DNA of 64,000 nucleotides from Gymnogyps californianus (Eukaryota > Chordata > Aves > Accipitriformes > Cathartidae), in the NCBI RefSeq assembly GCF_018139145.2, contig NC_059478.1, forward strand, positions 1,550,001 to 1,614,000, written 5' to 3'. Shown piece by piece: positions 1 to 12,333 of the stretch (its first letter is position 1; each line of letters opens with the position of its first letter). Both the position numbers and the translations under genes were made by a program. The notes beneath the pieces are model-generated. The model saw only the letters and a program-made list of their open reading frames with translations. It was not told the DNA's origin and did no database searches.

Positions 1-2839
1 AACCTGTGTAGTACAGAACAGCTGGAAGTGGGATAAAGCGTATGCCCCAGGACTCTCAAGATTAAGTTCTGGTCCTGCCTGAAGTGAATGGCAGCACAGG
101 AGACTTTCTACAGACTTCAGGGCTCTACAATGAGAATTACTTGAACAGACACGAGCAATGCCAGTTGCCTGTTTGTTCAGCAACAGATAGTGATCCAGGC
201 AAGACGCAAGGACAAGGAGTGTCTTAGTTTCGCATCACGGCCAACAACTCTTACGTGTAGACATTTTCTGTGTCTATGTGTGTGTGTGTATATGTGAATG
301 TGTCTTTGTCTGTGTATACATACCTAACATTGTATAACACCCAGCATTATTCTAGACTTTGGTAATTGTGTAAAACTCAGTTCTTCTCAGTTACCATAGC
401 AACAGGGCACTGCGCTGAGATATGAGTCGTCTTCCCTTGATATGATTTTGATCAGCTCTTTCTGTTGCAAATATTAAATTGGAAGTCAATAATAAATGAA
501 AATACCTTTCTAAGCAGCAACTGAGGATGTTAACAGGATGAACAGCAGGAAGTATTAAGCAATTTAGCAGTCAGCTACTTCCGCTAGAAAACAATATAAT
601 ACAGAAAAACAGTTACTGATTTTTATGAAAACACGGTGGAAAATAGCTTCCAGAAGCATTTCAATGCAGAACCAGTCATTTAAACTGCATGCAAAATGAT
701 AAGCTACAGTCTTATCTTCTGTATCTTAAGGCCTTTATTCCTAGCTTTTAATTAGACATTGCTTAACTCATCCTTTGTCTAAAGGACCTGGTGACTAGAT
801 GTGACATGTTGATATAAATCCCCTACACACACACTATCATCTCACGTAGGCAAAGCTATACTTACAAGCTTCTATGCGGACAAAAGCCAACAACCTACAA
901 GAGAAAGAGAAAGGTCAATTACAATGAAAACAATGGAGGATTTACGTAAAAAATATATTGTGCTTGATGGCATCATCTGCCTGTTTCTTTATAATTGTTT
1001 AAGAAAACGTGAATTGTGTTAAAACTACAAAACTACATGGAAGAAATCTAAATGTTTAATTTAATCTTGTAGAAAAGTGCTTATATGACTTTGGAGCCAG
1101 CATGCCTAAGTATTGAAATAGAAGTCAGTGAAATTTATGCAACCAACTTGCACAGTCACTTTTGGAAATGGAAGGTAGCTTGTCATGCAAGATTTACATC
1201 TAAATAGGCAAGAAATAAACAGTCCCATGGAACCAAGAATTTTCCATTATTACAGGGTTTCCCTAAACATATGCTCTTTTCCTTTTGGAAATTCTGACTA
1301 CATAGCATACAAAGATTTTGCACACATGCTGCTGTTCTGATTACAAAACTCCTGACAGGTACACCATGCACATACACACACATATATTAAATACAACACA
1401 CGCCTACCCACAGCTCTTTTTCTTAGCATGAACTCCCGGTGGCTTAAAAAGAAAAGCTCCAATGGAAATAAAAGCAGTGGTCTCAATTTAGCCATACATT
1501 TCAGGGATATACATGCTTGTATATGTTACTTATCTTAATATGAATGATCTCTTTGTAAAAACAAGAGTCATAGAATTACAATTTAGACTAACATTCTTTC
1601 CTTTTGAATAGATAATTGTTCACTTTCTACCAGATGAACTCTACTTTAATGTCTAACTTTTAAAGCTCAGGTTTTTTGTCCATGAACAGTTCTGTTAAAA
1701 TATATTCTCCAAAAAGTCAGAAAGACTCAGCATTCTACCCTGATAATGTGAAAAAGACAGCACATACTGTAAAGATCTATATGCTCACTCTGAGTCATCC
1801 ACTAAAATAATAAAAACCAGAAAATTCCAAGTAAACAATTCTGAGTTGACTTTTTACATTTGAGACAGCCTACTCGTGAAAAACTTCACTGCATGGCATT
1901 CCCTGTCTCTAGGCAGACATTTTAAAGTTGTCTCACATCAAATGAAGCTTGTGCACCAGTTTTATTAGCTTCTTACAATATGCTTTGCCAAGAAATGTGA
2001 GACTCAAATAGCTATGTAAATTCATTAATCTCATAAAGCAATTAGTGTAAAATCCAGTGACTGCTAAATGATTCCAAATGAATTAGTTGCAACATAACAT
2101 TTAATTTACAGGAGTGTGTTCATTTATTTATGTTACATGGCAATCTTTACAAGACAAACGCAAATATTTAGACCCTAATCCTGCCAATGCCACAGAAGGA
2201 AACAGGTTTTCCTCGGTGTTACATCGAAACTGAAAGACTGGTTCCTAAGGACCAGATATCGAGTAACCCACAGTTAGGGAGAGGTTTCAGGAAAGTTCAA
2301 CTGCTGTTTAAGCACTTCAGTGTGCGCCAGATTTTCATAATTCTTGCGAAGATACTAGCTACAGTTAGGACATTTGTAGGCACATTTAAAAAAACAATAA
2401 AATTGCTTAAAGCATTGAGTTTATCCAGAAATGTGTCCCAGTCTCTCTTCCCAGTCAGCACAACTACACTAAATCAGGCAACTACGCATGACAAGATCAA
2501 GACTCCTGTAAAACGATCCTAGAAGAAGAACAAACTCAGAAAGACTGAAGATCACCTTACTTTTGGAGGAGCAACAGAGGAAAATTCTGTCTTAACCAAT
2601 CAAGAGCTACATTGAAGAAGAATGGGTGACTACTCTGCAGTGGCTGAATTTGATGTCCAGATTAACAGCATATTAATCTAAGAGTCCCACTCTGCTACCA
2701 TATGTATTATCGATAGGTGAGATAACTGTTGCAGACTCATAAGATGAGCACATGATCCTGCTTTCCAGTTAGCATGACGGTAAACTGTCGAACTAGAAGT
2801 GATATAAATAGTCAAGGGTTACCCAGACATAATGCAATT
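1..2839. other. Unique AT-rich noncoding DNA
   Basis: No gene or recognisable mobile element is visible. Open frames here, the longest 111 codons at 2187-2522 on the + strand, have no recognisable domain and no splice context, and are of a length expected by chance. A weak TG-rich stretch lies near 270-325. The stretch around 1930-2130 is rich in TAAT-type motifs and resembles a conserved noncoding element, but that is an impression rather than a measurement. Confidence 0.6.
390..403. promoter_or_regulatory. RFX-type X-box motif
   Basis: The sequence GTTACCATAGCAAC fits the established RFX X-box consensus, two half-sites GTNRCC and RGYAAC separated by two bases. RFX factors bind such palindromes at cilia-gene and MHC class II promoters and at distal enhancers. 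No promoter or exon is visible nearby, so a role here is inference. A 14-bp near-palindrome can also arise by chance in 64 kb. Confidence 0.4.
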
Positions 2840-4376
2840 TCCCTACAAAAGATACGGAATAAGAAAGCCAAAACCCACCTGGAGTCGAAACTGGCAAGGA
2901 ACATGCAAGGCAGCAAGAAGTATTTCTGTAGCTACACCAGCAGCAAAAGGAAGACTGGGAAAAATGTTGGCCTGCTGCTCTATAGCGAAATGGACCCCAT
3001 GGCAAGGGAGATGGAAATGGCTACCTACTCAATACTTTCTTTGCCTTAGTCTTTAGCAGTCAGACCGGCCTTCAGAAATCCCAGGCCCCTGAGACTGGAC
3101 AGAAGGAAAGTCTGGAGCAAGGACAACTTGCCTTCAGTGGAGCAAGATCAGGTTAGGAAATGTTTAAACAAAGTGGACATGCACAAGTCCAAGGGACCTG
3201 CTGGGAGGTACCCATGAATGCTAAGGGAGCTGGCTGATGTCATTGCATGGACACTCTCAATTACCTTTGAAAGGTCATAGTGGTTGGGATAGGCTCCTGA
3301 GGAAGGGAACAAATGCCATGCCTGCCTTCAAGAAGGGCAAGAAGGAGGATCTGGGGAGTTACAAGCCCATCAGCCTCAGCTCAATAGGGAGGAAGGTGAT
3401 AGAGCAATTAATCCTGGAAACAATTTCCAGATACAAGAGACAAAAAGTAGACTGGGAGTAGTCAGCATGGGTTTACGAGGAGGAAATCGTGCCTCACTAA
3501 CCTGGTAGTCTTGTACAACAAAATACCTAGCTAAGTGGATGAGGGGAGAACAGTGCATGTTGTTTAACTTGACTTCAGCAAGGCTTTGGACACTATCTCC
3601 AGTAACATCCTCATAGGCAAACTAAGAAAGTACAGACTAGATAGTGAGGTCAACTGAAAACTGACTGAACTGCCAGGCTCAGAGAGTTGTGATCAGCAGC
3701 ACAAAGTCCTGCTGGAGGCCAGTCACTAGTCGTGTATCCTGAGGGTTCTGTCAGGACCCTGCAGGTATTAATAGGTCTTAATGGCCTTGTGCACCTCGCC
3801 AGGGCCTCCACCCACAACCTCTACCCATGAGCCCAGGGGCCCATCTCCTCAGCATTGGTGAGATCACATCTGGATGTCCAGTTCCGGGTTCCCCAATGCC
3901 AAAGAAGCATGGACTTACTGGAGCAAGTCCAGTGAAGGGCCACAAAGATGATTAAAGGATCAGAGTATCTGGCATATGAGGAAAGGCTGAGAGAGCTGGA
4001 ACTGTTCAGGCTGGAGAAGAGAAAGCTCAGAGATCTTATCAATGTGACTGAATATCTGGAGAGGGAGGATAAAGAAGATGGAGCCAGACTCTTCTGAGTG
4101 GTGCCCAGTGACAGGACAAAAGGTAATGAGCACAAACTGAAACACAGGAAATTGCATTTAAAACATGAGAAAAAGAACTTTTTTACTGTGAGGATGGTCA
4201 AACATTGGAACAAGTTGTTCAGAGAGGTTGTGTAGTCTCCATGCTTGGTGATATTCAAAACCCAACTGGACACAGTTCCAGGCAACATGCTCTAGCTGAC
4301 CTTACCCGAGCAGGGGGTTGGACTAGATGATCTCCAGAGGTCCTTTCAGCTTCGTCCATTCTGTAATTCTACACAG
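2840..4376 (+). mobile_element. CR1 LINE, 5'-truncated, to 3' end
   Basis: A decayed CR1 non-LTR retrotransposon in sense orientation. The left part encodes broken pieces of ORF2, the endonuclease/reverse transcriptase polyprotein: a lysine-rich stretch at about 2855-2990 and a reverse-transcriptase block near 3320-3440 containing AFKKGKKEDLGSYKPISLSS, recognisably the CR1 motif of form FKKGKKEDPGNYRPVSLTS. A further ORF2 block lies at about 3450-3600. The right part is the 3' region, with the typical phrases about a rolling ridge of 'aggctgagagagctggaact' (near 3984) and the family-specific tail ggttggactagatgatctcc at about 4315. Several stops and frameshifts break the frame, so it is dead. 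The copy starts inside ORF2, as CR1 copies usually do. I chose the 5' edge where ORF2 similarity fades. Confidence 0.92.
3237..3461 (+). pseudogene. CR1 reverse transcriptase remnant
   Basis: The longest frame through the CR1 copy that still reads as reverse transcriptase. The recognisable part is roughly residues 22-60, where KKGKKEDLGSYKPISLSS and the following GRKVIEQLILE match the fingers-region motif of CR1-type enzymes. The upstream residues are out of the ancestral frame. No YADD active-site motif is found in frame, and the sequence runs into a stop before the later reverse-transcriptase motifs. It is a fossil and not an expressed gene. Confidence 0.75.
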
Positions 4377-5789
4377 TTGATCCAAATCTGTAGAATTCAC
4401 CTGCATAAACAAAACCACTTCCTTTTCCAAGTGGGATTTTTCCTGTTATGTGTACTTTTTCAAAAGTCATATAATCTTATTCCCAGTGAGGAACAGCAAA
4501 GAAACCACTTGTGATATTGAAGTGAAGAGCGTGTCTATGGAAGATTAAAAATGAAGTTATGTCTACAATTTCTGTTCAAACATCAACATATCCAGGGTGT
4601 ATTTCATTATTCTCAGTCTCTAGCATAATTGAAATTAGAAAATACTGCAGGTCTTGTTCATGAATCCTGCTCACTTCTCAATCCAGTCCACCAAGATACC
4701 CAGTGAGGTCCTTGGAATATGTCACTAAAAGCTATGGAAAATTCTAATGTTTGTTTGTCATTATTTCATAAACCTTATGAATTTATTTTAGACAAGACGT
4801 ATCTTTTTGACAAACGTTTGCAGTGCTGCAAATCTACTGTCATTAAAAAGATGGCATGTGTTAGACTAAATTCAACAACTCTAATAAGCCAACTTCCTGA
4901 TTTGTGTGACATGGGAAGTTTATAACTTTTGACCACGAGGATGCTTTTGCAAAAGGAGGATTCCTTTTTCTACAAGGAATTTTCACCCCTGTATGTCAGA
5001 AAATGGCCTCAGTAGGATAAGGTAAACAGAACTTTAGAAGAACTTTGACATGAATAAAATATATAAAATGAGTAGGTGAACAGGAAAAGAATATCAACAG
5101 GGAGAAGGACACAGAATGAGGAGGGTGACAATACTAACATCACTAAGTAGAATATACAGTCAGTGACTGGGCTTTTCTAATCCAGTGGTTTGGCAAGTAG
5201 GAAATAAAAATGAAATTTGTATAATACTAGGAATCAAAGCAACAAAATGGATAAGTAGAAACTACTAGTGCAAGATGAAAAAAATTTTTTTTTTCAAGAA
5301 ATCACAGAAACAGTGAAATAATAGGGTTGAGAGATCTTTCTTTAAGACTTCTACGACAAGATAGGGAAATCTAACTTTTGTAGGGTAAAACTGAACATAA
5401 AAACAGAAGATTGTAAAAAAAGTACAGATATGGATACTTGGGCAATTACGAAACAGTATCTGATACAAAATCACCATGGAGACAGACTAAAGTTCTTCTG
5501 GGCTAATACCAGTGATCTGCTAGCAGTCTCTAGGGTTGGGTATGTACGGAGATGTCTGCAATGCCATCACAAGCAAATATTACAGAGAATTGTACCATGA
5601 TGGAACTATAAGTTACCATGGATGACCTGGGGAACTAACGCTGAGTATAATGCTTGGGATAAGACGCTATCCAAAGGAATGTATAGAACTTCATCATGAG
5701 AGACCTGAGGAGACTATTTTTTGTGATTCCAGAAAAACCTTGTGGGAAAATAAGAATGCACGTGGTGGAGTCACATGTGGAGACGCAGT
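4377..5789. other. Unique AT-rich noncoding DNA
   Basis: No coding region or recognisable repeat was found between the two CR1 copies. The purine-rich stretch at about 5480-5790 might be a very old extension of the CR1 copy to its right, but I could not line it up with CR1. Confidence 0.5.
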
Positions 5790-6325
5790 GCCAGGGCAGT
5801 GAAGAAGATTAACAATATACTGGTCTGGATTTGAGGGAAGCAATTGTTTAGAGGTCTTTGCTCAACAACTGTTAGACTGAATCTGGAACACTGTGTCCAC
5901 TTTTCACATACACACGGTGTAAAAAAAATGTTTACGAACGGGTGAGTTCAGCAGAGGGCCCCCAAGGCAGTCAGGGGCTGGAGCACTTGCCCTGTAAGGA
6001 GAGGCTGAGGGAGTGGGGCTTGTTCAGGCTGGAGAGGAGACAGTGTCAGGGGTGGTGGTAGTGGGGCCTAACACCAGTCTTCCTGTACTTACAAGAAGGT
6101 TACTGAGAAAACAGAGACAGACTCTTCACTATGATGAGAACAAGAGACAATGGACATAAATTGATGGAGAGGGTGTTCCAACTGGGTATGAGGTAAAAGA
6201 CCCCAACCTGTTAGGTTAATTAAGCATTGGAACACGTTGCAGAGAGTTTATGTATCTCCCTCTTTTTTGGTTTTCAAGATCCAAGTGACCTGCTCTGCAG
6301 TCTAAGAGATTTGACATGAAAACAT
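5790..6325 (+). mobile_element. Old CR1 LINE 3' fragment
   Basis: A more diverged CR1 copy in sense orientation. It contains CR1 3' landmarks in the correct order: a 'ctggaacactgtgtccac' type block near 5885, an 'agggcccccaaggcagtcag' block near 5957, an 'aggctgagggagtggggctt' block near 6002, a 'gttcaggctggagagga' block just after, and the 'gcattggaacacgttgcaga' block near 6225. The clean terminal signature is eroded, and the similarity fades after the 'cctgctctgcagtc' block near 6290. No open frame survives. Confidence 0.85.
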
Positions 6326-8347
6326 TTTTTTTGAGAAATCTTTCTGACTTTTGTAACTTATCTTCATGGCTTTGAGTCCCCTATTATTCCATTCCCTATT
6401 TTCCTTCCTTCTTTCTGTAGGCCTTGATTAATGATCTCATCAAGTACCTTGCACTTAAATTCTAAGGAGGAGAAGGCCCCACAGAGTTAACCATACATGC
6501 ACATCACTGGATGTGATGTTACTGTTCCTCACATTTTCTCCTAATTTCCATTCAGAAGAATGAAAATACAATCGCATTATTCTTAACCCAGAATACCTTT
6601 GGTATTTTTGAAAAATGTCCTTGTAGTGCATTGGAGAAAATTCTTAGCCAATATAACTCAATGCATTACAAATTAAGTTGAAGGAGATAGGTCGGTCTCT
6701 ACTAGTATAAGATTGTCCTTACCTTTTCTGGAGAAAACAAGTAGAGGAACTGTTCTGTGATGCCTCTTTTCATTTAGAATGTGCATTTTATTATTTCTTG
6801 AATATTTTAGTTTTACCTAATGCAATAATAGTTCATTCATCAGGGACACTATGCCAAATTAACTGTAAAGTAGGAATGAAGCATTAATATTTAAACAGCT
6901 ATTACATTATTCTTAAAATAGCTTAAATGGCTGTATTAAAATAACAAAGCAATGGTTAAATCAACAATTCCTGTCTTTTAGGTTCAGCTGGTTACAACCA
7001 TACTACTAGCCAGATAATTAAGCATTGGTACATTTGCCTTTTGGCTAGTAATAAATTAGAATGGACAGCAAATACAAGAAAGGAAATAACACAGTATGTT
7101 CTTTTAATAGCTCATATTTAAAAACTGAATAGAAAACTATATGCAAGCATTGGAAAAAGTCCTTTAAAAAAAAGAAAAAGCATTCCTAAAATTATAGCAT
7201 AAAACATGCAGGTTTTGTTCCTATACTTCACTTACTTATTTTACTCTTACAAAGCTTCCCCTGGGGTTGTTTCAAGTACACATACTATCTTATGTCAATT
7301 AATTTCCCTTGAAAGTAAAACTGAAATGCACTGTGATTTCTTCCCTTTATATTTTTTTGAAGAACCCATTTCTTGTCTTGCAGTTATTGAATTCAACTGA
7401 AAAGAGTACATTATGTACCAATTATGTTTTAACATCTAAAAGTACAGTTTACATTTACTTGTAAGCCTGGGAAGGTAAAGAAGAATAAAGCTTATGTGTT
7501 TAAATTCTAGGATCTGTAAGATTCTGACTTATTGTTTTAGAAATCATTTCTGGCACTATTTAAATGAAGGCTTCATATTAGCTGGCTACATTGATGTGTT
7601 TCCCATTAAAAAATTTAAAAAAAAAAAAAAGGGAAGAAAAGCAGACATAAAGGTTACCCAGTTTCGTAAACAGGCTTTAAAGATTATGGCTTCTGTAGTC
7701 TTCTGTAAAAGAACATGACAAGTTCTCTGCCCTTGTAGCCACTATAACAAGAAAATCCAGTTTGTAAAACACTGAGTGGTTACATGGAATTTTTCACTTC
7801 CAATATGTGCTTATGGTCTTCATCTTGAATAAGGAAAAGCATAGAAAAGGAATGTAGAATGACAGAATTGAATGAAGGAAATTTCACCTACAGGGCACAC
7901 CATCATGAAATTTATCACTGAATGAAATAACTAAATGCTAAATTCAGAATATCACATGACTTGGCATAAATTCAATGCTGTGAGCCAGGATGAGGGTGCA
8001 AGGCATGAAAATGGAAATTTACAGTAAAATACATGTACAGCAATTCTTGGAGAGAAATCTTGGCAGGAAAGATGAAATTGTGTGTTTATAAAGCTGATGA
8101 AAACAAAATATCAGCAATAAAGTGAAGGCTTAAAGTTTCATGGAACTATTTCTTCACAACCAGTATTAGACAAATTTTTTAGTTCTCTGGGGACAATAGT
8201 CTTTTTTTTTTTTCTTTTCTTTTCTTTTTTTTTGTTCCCCACAAATATACAGCAGAAAACTTTGGACCAAGTTTTACCTTCTCCACCTTCTTAAACTGGG
8301 GCTTTTATTTAGGTCAACAGACCTGTGCAATATTTCCTGTGTTCAGT
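6326..8347. other. Unique AT-rich noncoding DNA
   Basis: No gene or mobile element was recognised. There is a poly-A run near 7617-7630. At 8202-8233 there is an almost pure pyrimidine tract of T runs broken by single C, about 115 bp before the LTR at 8348. The segment at about 6880-7060 is rich in TAATTA-like motifs and looks like a candidate conserved noncoding element. Confidence 0.5.
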
Positions 8348-9082
8348 TCTGGTGGGTTGACCTCAGCTGGCTGCCAGACACTCACCCAGCCACTCTCTCG
8401 CTCCCTTTCCTCAACAAGTTTGGGGAGAAAATAAGATGAAAAAGCTCATGGGTTGAGATAAAGACAGGGAGATCACTTACCAATTACCTTCATGGGCAAA
8501 ACAGACTCAACGAGGGGAAAACTAATTTAATTGATTGCCAATTCAAATAGGGTTGGGTAGTGAGAAACAAAGATAAATTAAAACAACACCTTCCCCCACC
8601 CCTTCATTCCCAGCTCCTCTACCTCCTTCCCCCCCTCAAACAGCGCAGAGGGGACAGAGAATGGGGAGTTACTGTTAGTCCGTAACACTTCATCTCTGTC
8701 ACTCCTTCCTCCTCACACTTTTCCCCTGTTCCAGCATGTGTCCTCTCCATGAGCTGCAGCCCTTCAGGATAAACCTGCTCTGGTGTGGGTCCTCCACAAG
8801 ACACAGTTCTTCTCAGGGTCCTCTCCACAGGCTCCAGGGAAATACCTGCTCCACTGTGGTCTCTTCCATGGACTGCAGGGGAATCTCTGCTCCAGCACCT
8901 GGAAAACCTCCTCCTCCTCCTTCTTTTCTGAACTTCATGTCCACACGTTGTTTCTCACTTTTTTCTTTTCTTCATTCCTCGCTGCCTGTGCAAACGTTTT
9001 TCCCTTTCTTAAATATATTTTCACAGTGGGCCACCCCTGCAGCCCCCCTGCTAACAAAACCTTGCCACCGACACGCAATATA
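8348..9082 (-). mobile_element. Antisense solo LTR of avian ERV
   Basis: An endogenous retroviral LTR in minus orientation, of a type I recognise as abundant in bird genomes. Read on the + strand, it starts with ggtgggttgacctcagctgg, the end of U5. It continues through the conserved ctcatgggttgagataaaga block near 8448 and the gcaaaacagactcaac block near 8496. It then passes degenerate tandem units of the type 'ctgctcca..tg.gg..cctcca' at 8720-8905 and ends with gctaacaaaaccttgccacc near 9050, the start of U3. The 5 bases outside each edge are TCAGT (8343-8347) and TCACT (9083-9087), consistent with an aged 5-bp target-site duplication. No internal retroviral sequence is present on either side, so this is a solo LTR left by recombination. 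The open frames of 111 and 117 codons inside it read the antisense strand and are not genes. Confidence 0.85.
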
Positions 9083-9844
9083 TCACTGACTCTAACTCTA
9101 TATCAATTTAGTCTCTGATAGGAGATTCTTTATCCTCACCCACTTCTTAAGAAAGGAATTATCCAAAAAATTAGCAATTTAGATGGCAAAAGTTGGAGGT
9201 TACAGCCATAATGAAGTTCTGGGGCCTGAAAGAGCAGCTAGAGGAATAAATTTAGGGGTTTTGTACCTGGCAGAGCCAGGCATACCTGGCAGCGAGGAGT
9301 GAAGAAAAAAAAAGGTGTCTTGTAGATCAGATTAAATAATTCTGGAGAGGTTTCTCCACCTGCTTTTGTGTTAGTAGCAAAGTGATTTTTTAGAACGAAT
9401 AAATAGTGAAAATGACTGAACTTCTGGGACTTATAAACACTGCAAATTGTGAATTCAATTTATACTTGTTTCTGGCTGATAGAGAAGTATTTCATTAGAT
9501 TGATAGTCAATACCTTTCTTAAAGAAGACAAATTGCAAGCTTTGTGTCTGTTAGGTTTTGTCCACATTAGCAAGATCAATTGATACAGTGTCCCTCAAAT
9601 CACTTGAAATTTACCCTGTATCCACATGCAAAACTGCTTTATATGATTGATAAGGAGGCCAAAACTGGCTAAAGTTATTCTAACAACTTTTGAAGGTAAA
9701 GCCTTAACTGACTGGAACCCAATCTTTATGGTAGAAATCTGCCTTAGAGTTTTGTAGGCACAAATGAGGTTTTCAAATGGTGCATTTTATTACGTGAACT
9801 AAAACTGCTCCAGTGACTATTGGGATATTTCAAGATGATCACTA
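9083..9844. other. Noncoding spacer
   Basis: AT-rich DNA between the solo LTR and dispersed repeat copy A. No motif, repeat or coding frame was recognised. Confidence 0.5.
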
Positions 9845-10690
9845 TGACAAGCAACAGCAACTGTAAAGTCATTCTCAATGTATGAAAGCAGAGGCCTGCG
9901 ACACCAATAAATTATAAGTGTATTAGACAGGATATAATTAATATATTTGGGTTCAGGGCAAACTAATAAGTGTACTAAAACAGTGTAACCAGTAAAAGTA
10001 AACAAGTATTTTGCAACATGGTTGGCATATCCAGACACATTATTTACAGAAGCATGAGTAATGCGACCGCCAAGAAGGCAAAAAAATAGGAGACATAGGA
10101 GACATGCAAGTGATAAAATGTTGCCAGAAAAAGATGAGCATGAGGGAATGCAAAAGGACAGAACATTCTGCCCAACAGACAAGAAGAATGTCCAGCGAAA
10201 CCAAAAACAAAATAATATGAGGAACAGCTGAGATTCCCCTTTTAGGGATTTGAGCAGAAACATGAAAACATCACAAATGTAACTGAGAAAAAACAGAGAA
10301 GAAAGAAAAAAGGCTCCTGTTGGTTTCTACTTCTCTCATCAAAGATCTCTCAAGACTGAGCACTTTGACCTCGGTGACCAAGACCCACTGAGGACTGTAG
10401 CCATCTGCAGCATTGATATGGCACCAGCTCCATGGTAGTGTATGCTTACAGATAATTTAAGATGTGATTTTTGAAGACTAACAGTTTTGTATTTGTAGAG
10501 CTGAAGACAAAAAATGTGTAAGAACGAATAATTAGTTAGTAATTGTATTGTTAATGAAGGAATTTCATAAAGTTCAGTTTTCAATTTTAAAACTAGTTTG
10601 ATTATCAGTTTTCTAAACGCTTCCATCACAGTGATTTCAAATTCTCTAATCAATAGGTAATGCATACATACGAGCATATATACATCGCTT
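9845..10690 (-). repeat. Dispersed repeat family 1, copy A
   Basis: The minus strand aligns by eye over about 800 bases with the + strand of 44970-45800 in this same window. Shared landmarks in the same order include the block reading cttgagagatctttgatgag (sense) near 10340, a 'gggaatctcagctgttcctc' block near 10230, a 'tgtgtctggatatgcca' block near 10035, and a 'ttacactgttttagtacac' block near 9975. The two copies differ by many substitutions and small indels, so both are old. The 148- and 146-codon minus-strand frames at 9817-10263 and 10339-10779 lie mostly inside the repeat. Their hydrophobic character reflects T-rich sequence, and the partner copy does not keep the same frame. I cannot name the family. 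An LTR or a non-autonomous retroelement is possible. Confidence 0.75.
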
Positions 10691-12109
10691 TGCAATATTA
10701 ACATGGATTTTGTTGTAGGTAAGGGCTTTGAGCTTTGACAGAGAAACTTTTTTAAAACACATGGATTTCTGTTGGCCAAGATGGATTGCTAAGCTTTCTT
10801 GTTTAAAGACAGGAATAATTACTCTAAGCTGAATGGCGACAGAGCCTTACTGCAATAAACTTTTTGGAATGCTGCTCTATGGAGTAAATTTAGGAAACAG
10901 AGTTTCACACTGAAACTCCCTAACAAACATAAAGATAGCTGTAGTGCATCGGATCAGTGGTAATTTAGGACAGAATCTGTTTATCGACAGTGGGCAAAAA
11001 CAGGTACATAGGGGAGAACATAAGAAAAAGGCAATGGTATACACTCCCCTAAAAATACCGTTGTCCCAGTCTCTACCCACACGAGGCTTAGGAGAGAAAG
11101 CATGTCGTTACAAAAGCTCTCGTAACCCTTCAATGCTTTTCTCTCCAATGTATCCGCTCAGTTTTCCCTTACATTTTCATCACTCACAATGTCCTGTGGT
11201 AACAGGTCCCACAGCTACCATACCTCTTTTGCAAAAGCTGCTTTTTGTTAGTCTTGAACTGCTCATTTCATTCATTGTCCCCCAAAGATTGTCCTGGAAG
11301 AAACGGAGAATGATTCCTTTCCACTCCTGCAATGTCATTGCCCAGCTCAGTCATCTTCTTTCCGCATTACAGGACAGTCCTGGAAGCCATTCCTCAACTT
11401 TGTCATCCATGTGATCTTTCACAGAAACTTTAGAAGTCCTGTCTCCTCCTTTTGATAAGGCATTCTTGTAGAATACGCCATTTAAGCAAATTAGCCAATG
11501 CTACAGATTGTCAAATAAAGTGATAAAAGTTGAAAGCTAACAAATAAGTCTGTATGATTTTTTGCAGTTTAGCAGGTTTATTAATTTCGGCTCAAGTCAT
11601 TGAACTGTTAATATAACTCCCAAGTGATCCAGGAAGAAAAAGATATAGTTTGCTGGAAGGAAAATGCTGTGTATCATCAGACACTGAACTGCTTTGTTTG
11701 GATGATTACAGTAATTATTACAAGAGATTATCCACTCATTAAGGACATATGTAGATTTGAAATGGATTGAAATATAATTGATCGTGTACCATAATTTCTG
11801 TGGATCAATATTTATACCAGTCTGACTGGATTTGCTCAAATTGTATAAAAGTATTACAAATTCAGGGAATTATCTATAGAGAACAAAATCCTCTTTACAG
11901 TTTCTGAAATCAACCCAATTAGTACAAAGTAGCCTGCATTCATTTTTATCCAAGTACAATACTCATTAGCAAATTTATGAGTTTTGGTTTGTTTCATGTA
12001 TTTTCCATCTCCTCTGAAAATAAATAATGCAGATTTGTCTATAAACACTATATTGAAATCAGTGCCAGAAATAAATTTACTTCCTGACAGCTGTTTTTAT
12101 TAAGAGATT
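10691..12109. other. Noncoding DNA with possible old repeat
   Basis: No gene was recognised. The part at about 11090-11430 has a moderately GC-richer, gene-like composition on the minus strand and a 156-codon frame on the + strand (10944-11414), but no domain, splice pattern or family is recognisable. It may be an old unclassified repeat. The rest, 11430-12109, is AT-rich with nothing to report. Confidence 0.4.
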
Positions 12110-12333
12110 TTAAGACACAAACACCTCTTCCAGCTGCTCTGGCCCAGGACCCTCCCGCCCAGCCGCTGGAGCCCAGTGGGTGCCCAGGGACCACATCCCC
12201 ACCTCCTCCGGGGCTGGCGCAGACAGGAGGTCACTAGTGCAGGCACATGCACGACACTCTCGGGGTCCACAAACACACGCACAGTCGTGGGTTTCCCCAA
12301 GCATTGGCACAGCCCTTCTGTCCCCCTGGTATC

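Noticed and set aside
2187..2522. 111-codon + strand frame
   Set aside because: No domain, no composition bias and no splice context. The length is compatible with chance in 64 kb.
3821..4288. 155-codon minus-strand frame
   Set aside because: It is the antisense strand of the CR1 3' region.
8736..9118. Overlapping + strand frames of 117 and 111 codons
   Set aside because: They read the antisense strand of a recognisable LTR.
9817..10779. Two hydrophobic minus-strand frames of 148 and 146 codons, resembling membrane proteins
   Set aside because: They lie mostly inside dispersed repeat copy A. The partner copy B does not keep the same reading frames, and T-rich DNA gives hydrophobic translations.
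10944..11414. 156-codon + strand frame, the longest in the window
   Set aside because: No recognisable motif, and the sequence looks equally gene-like on the opposite strand. Possibly an old repeat.
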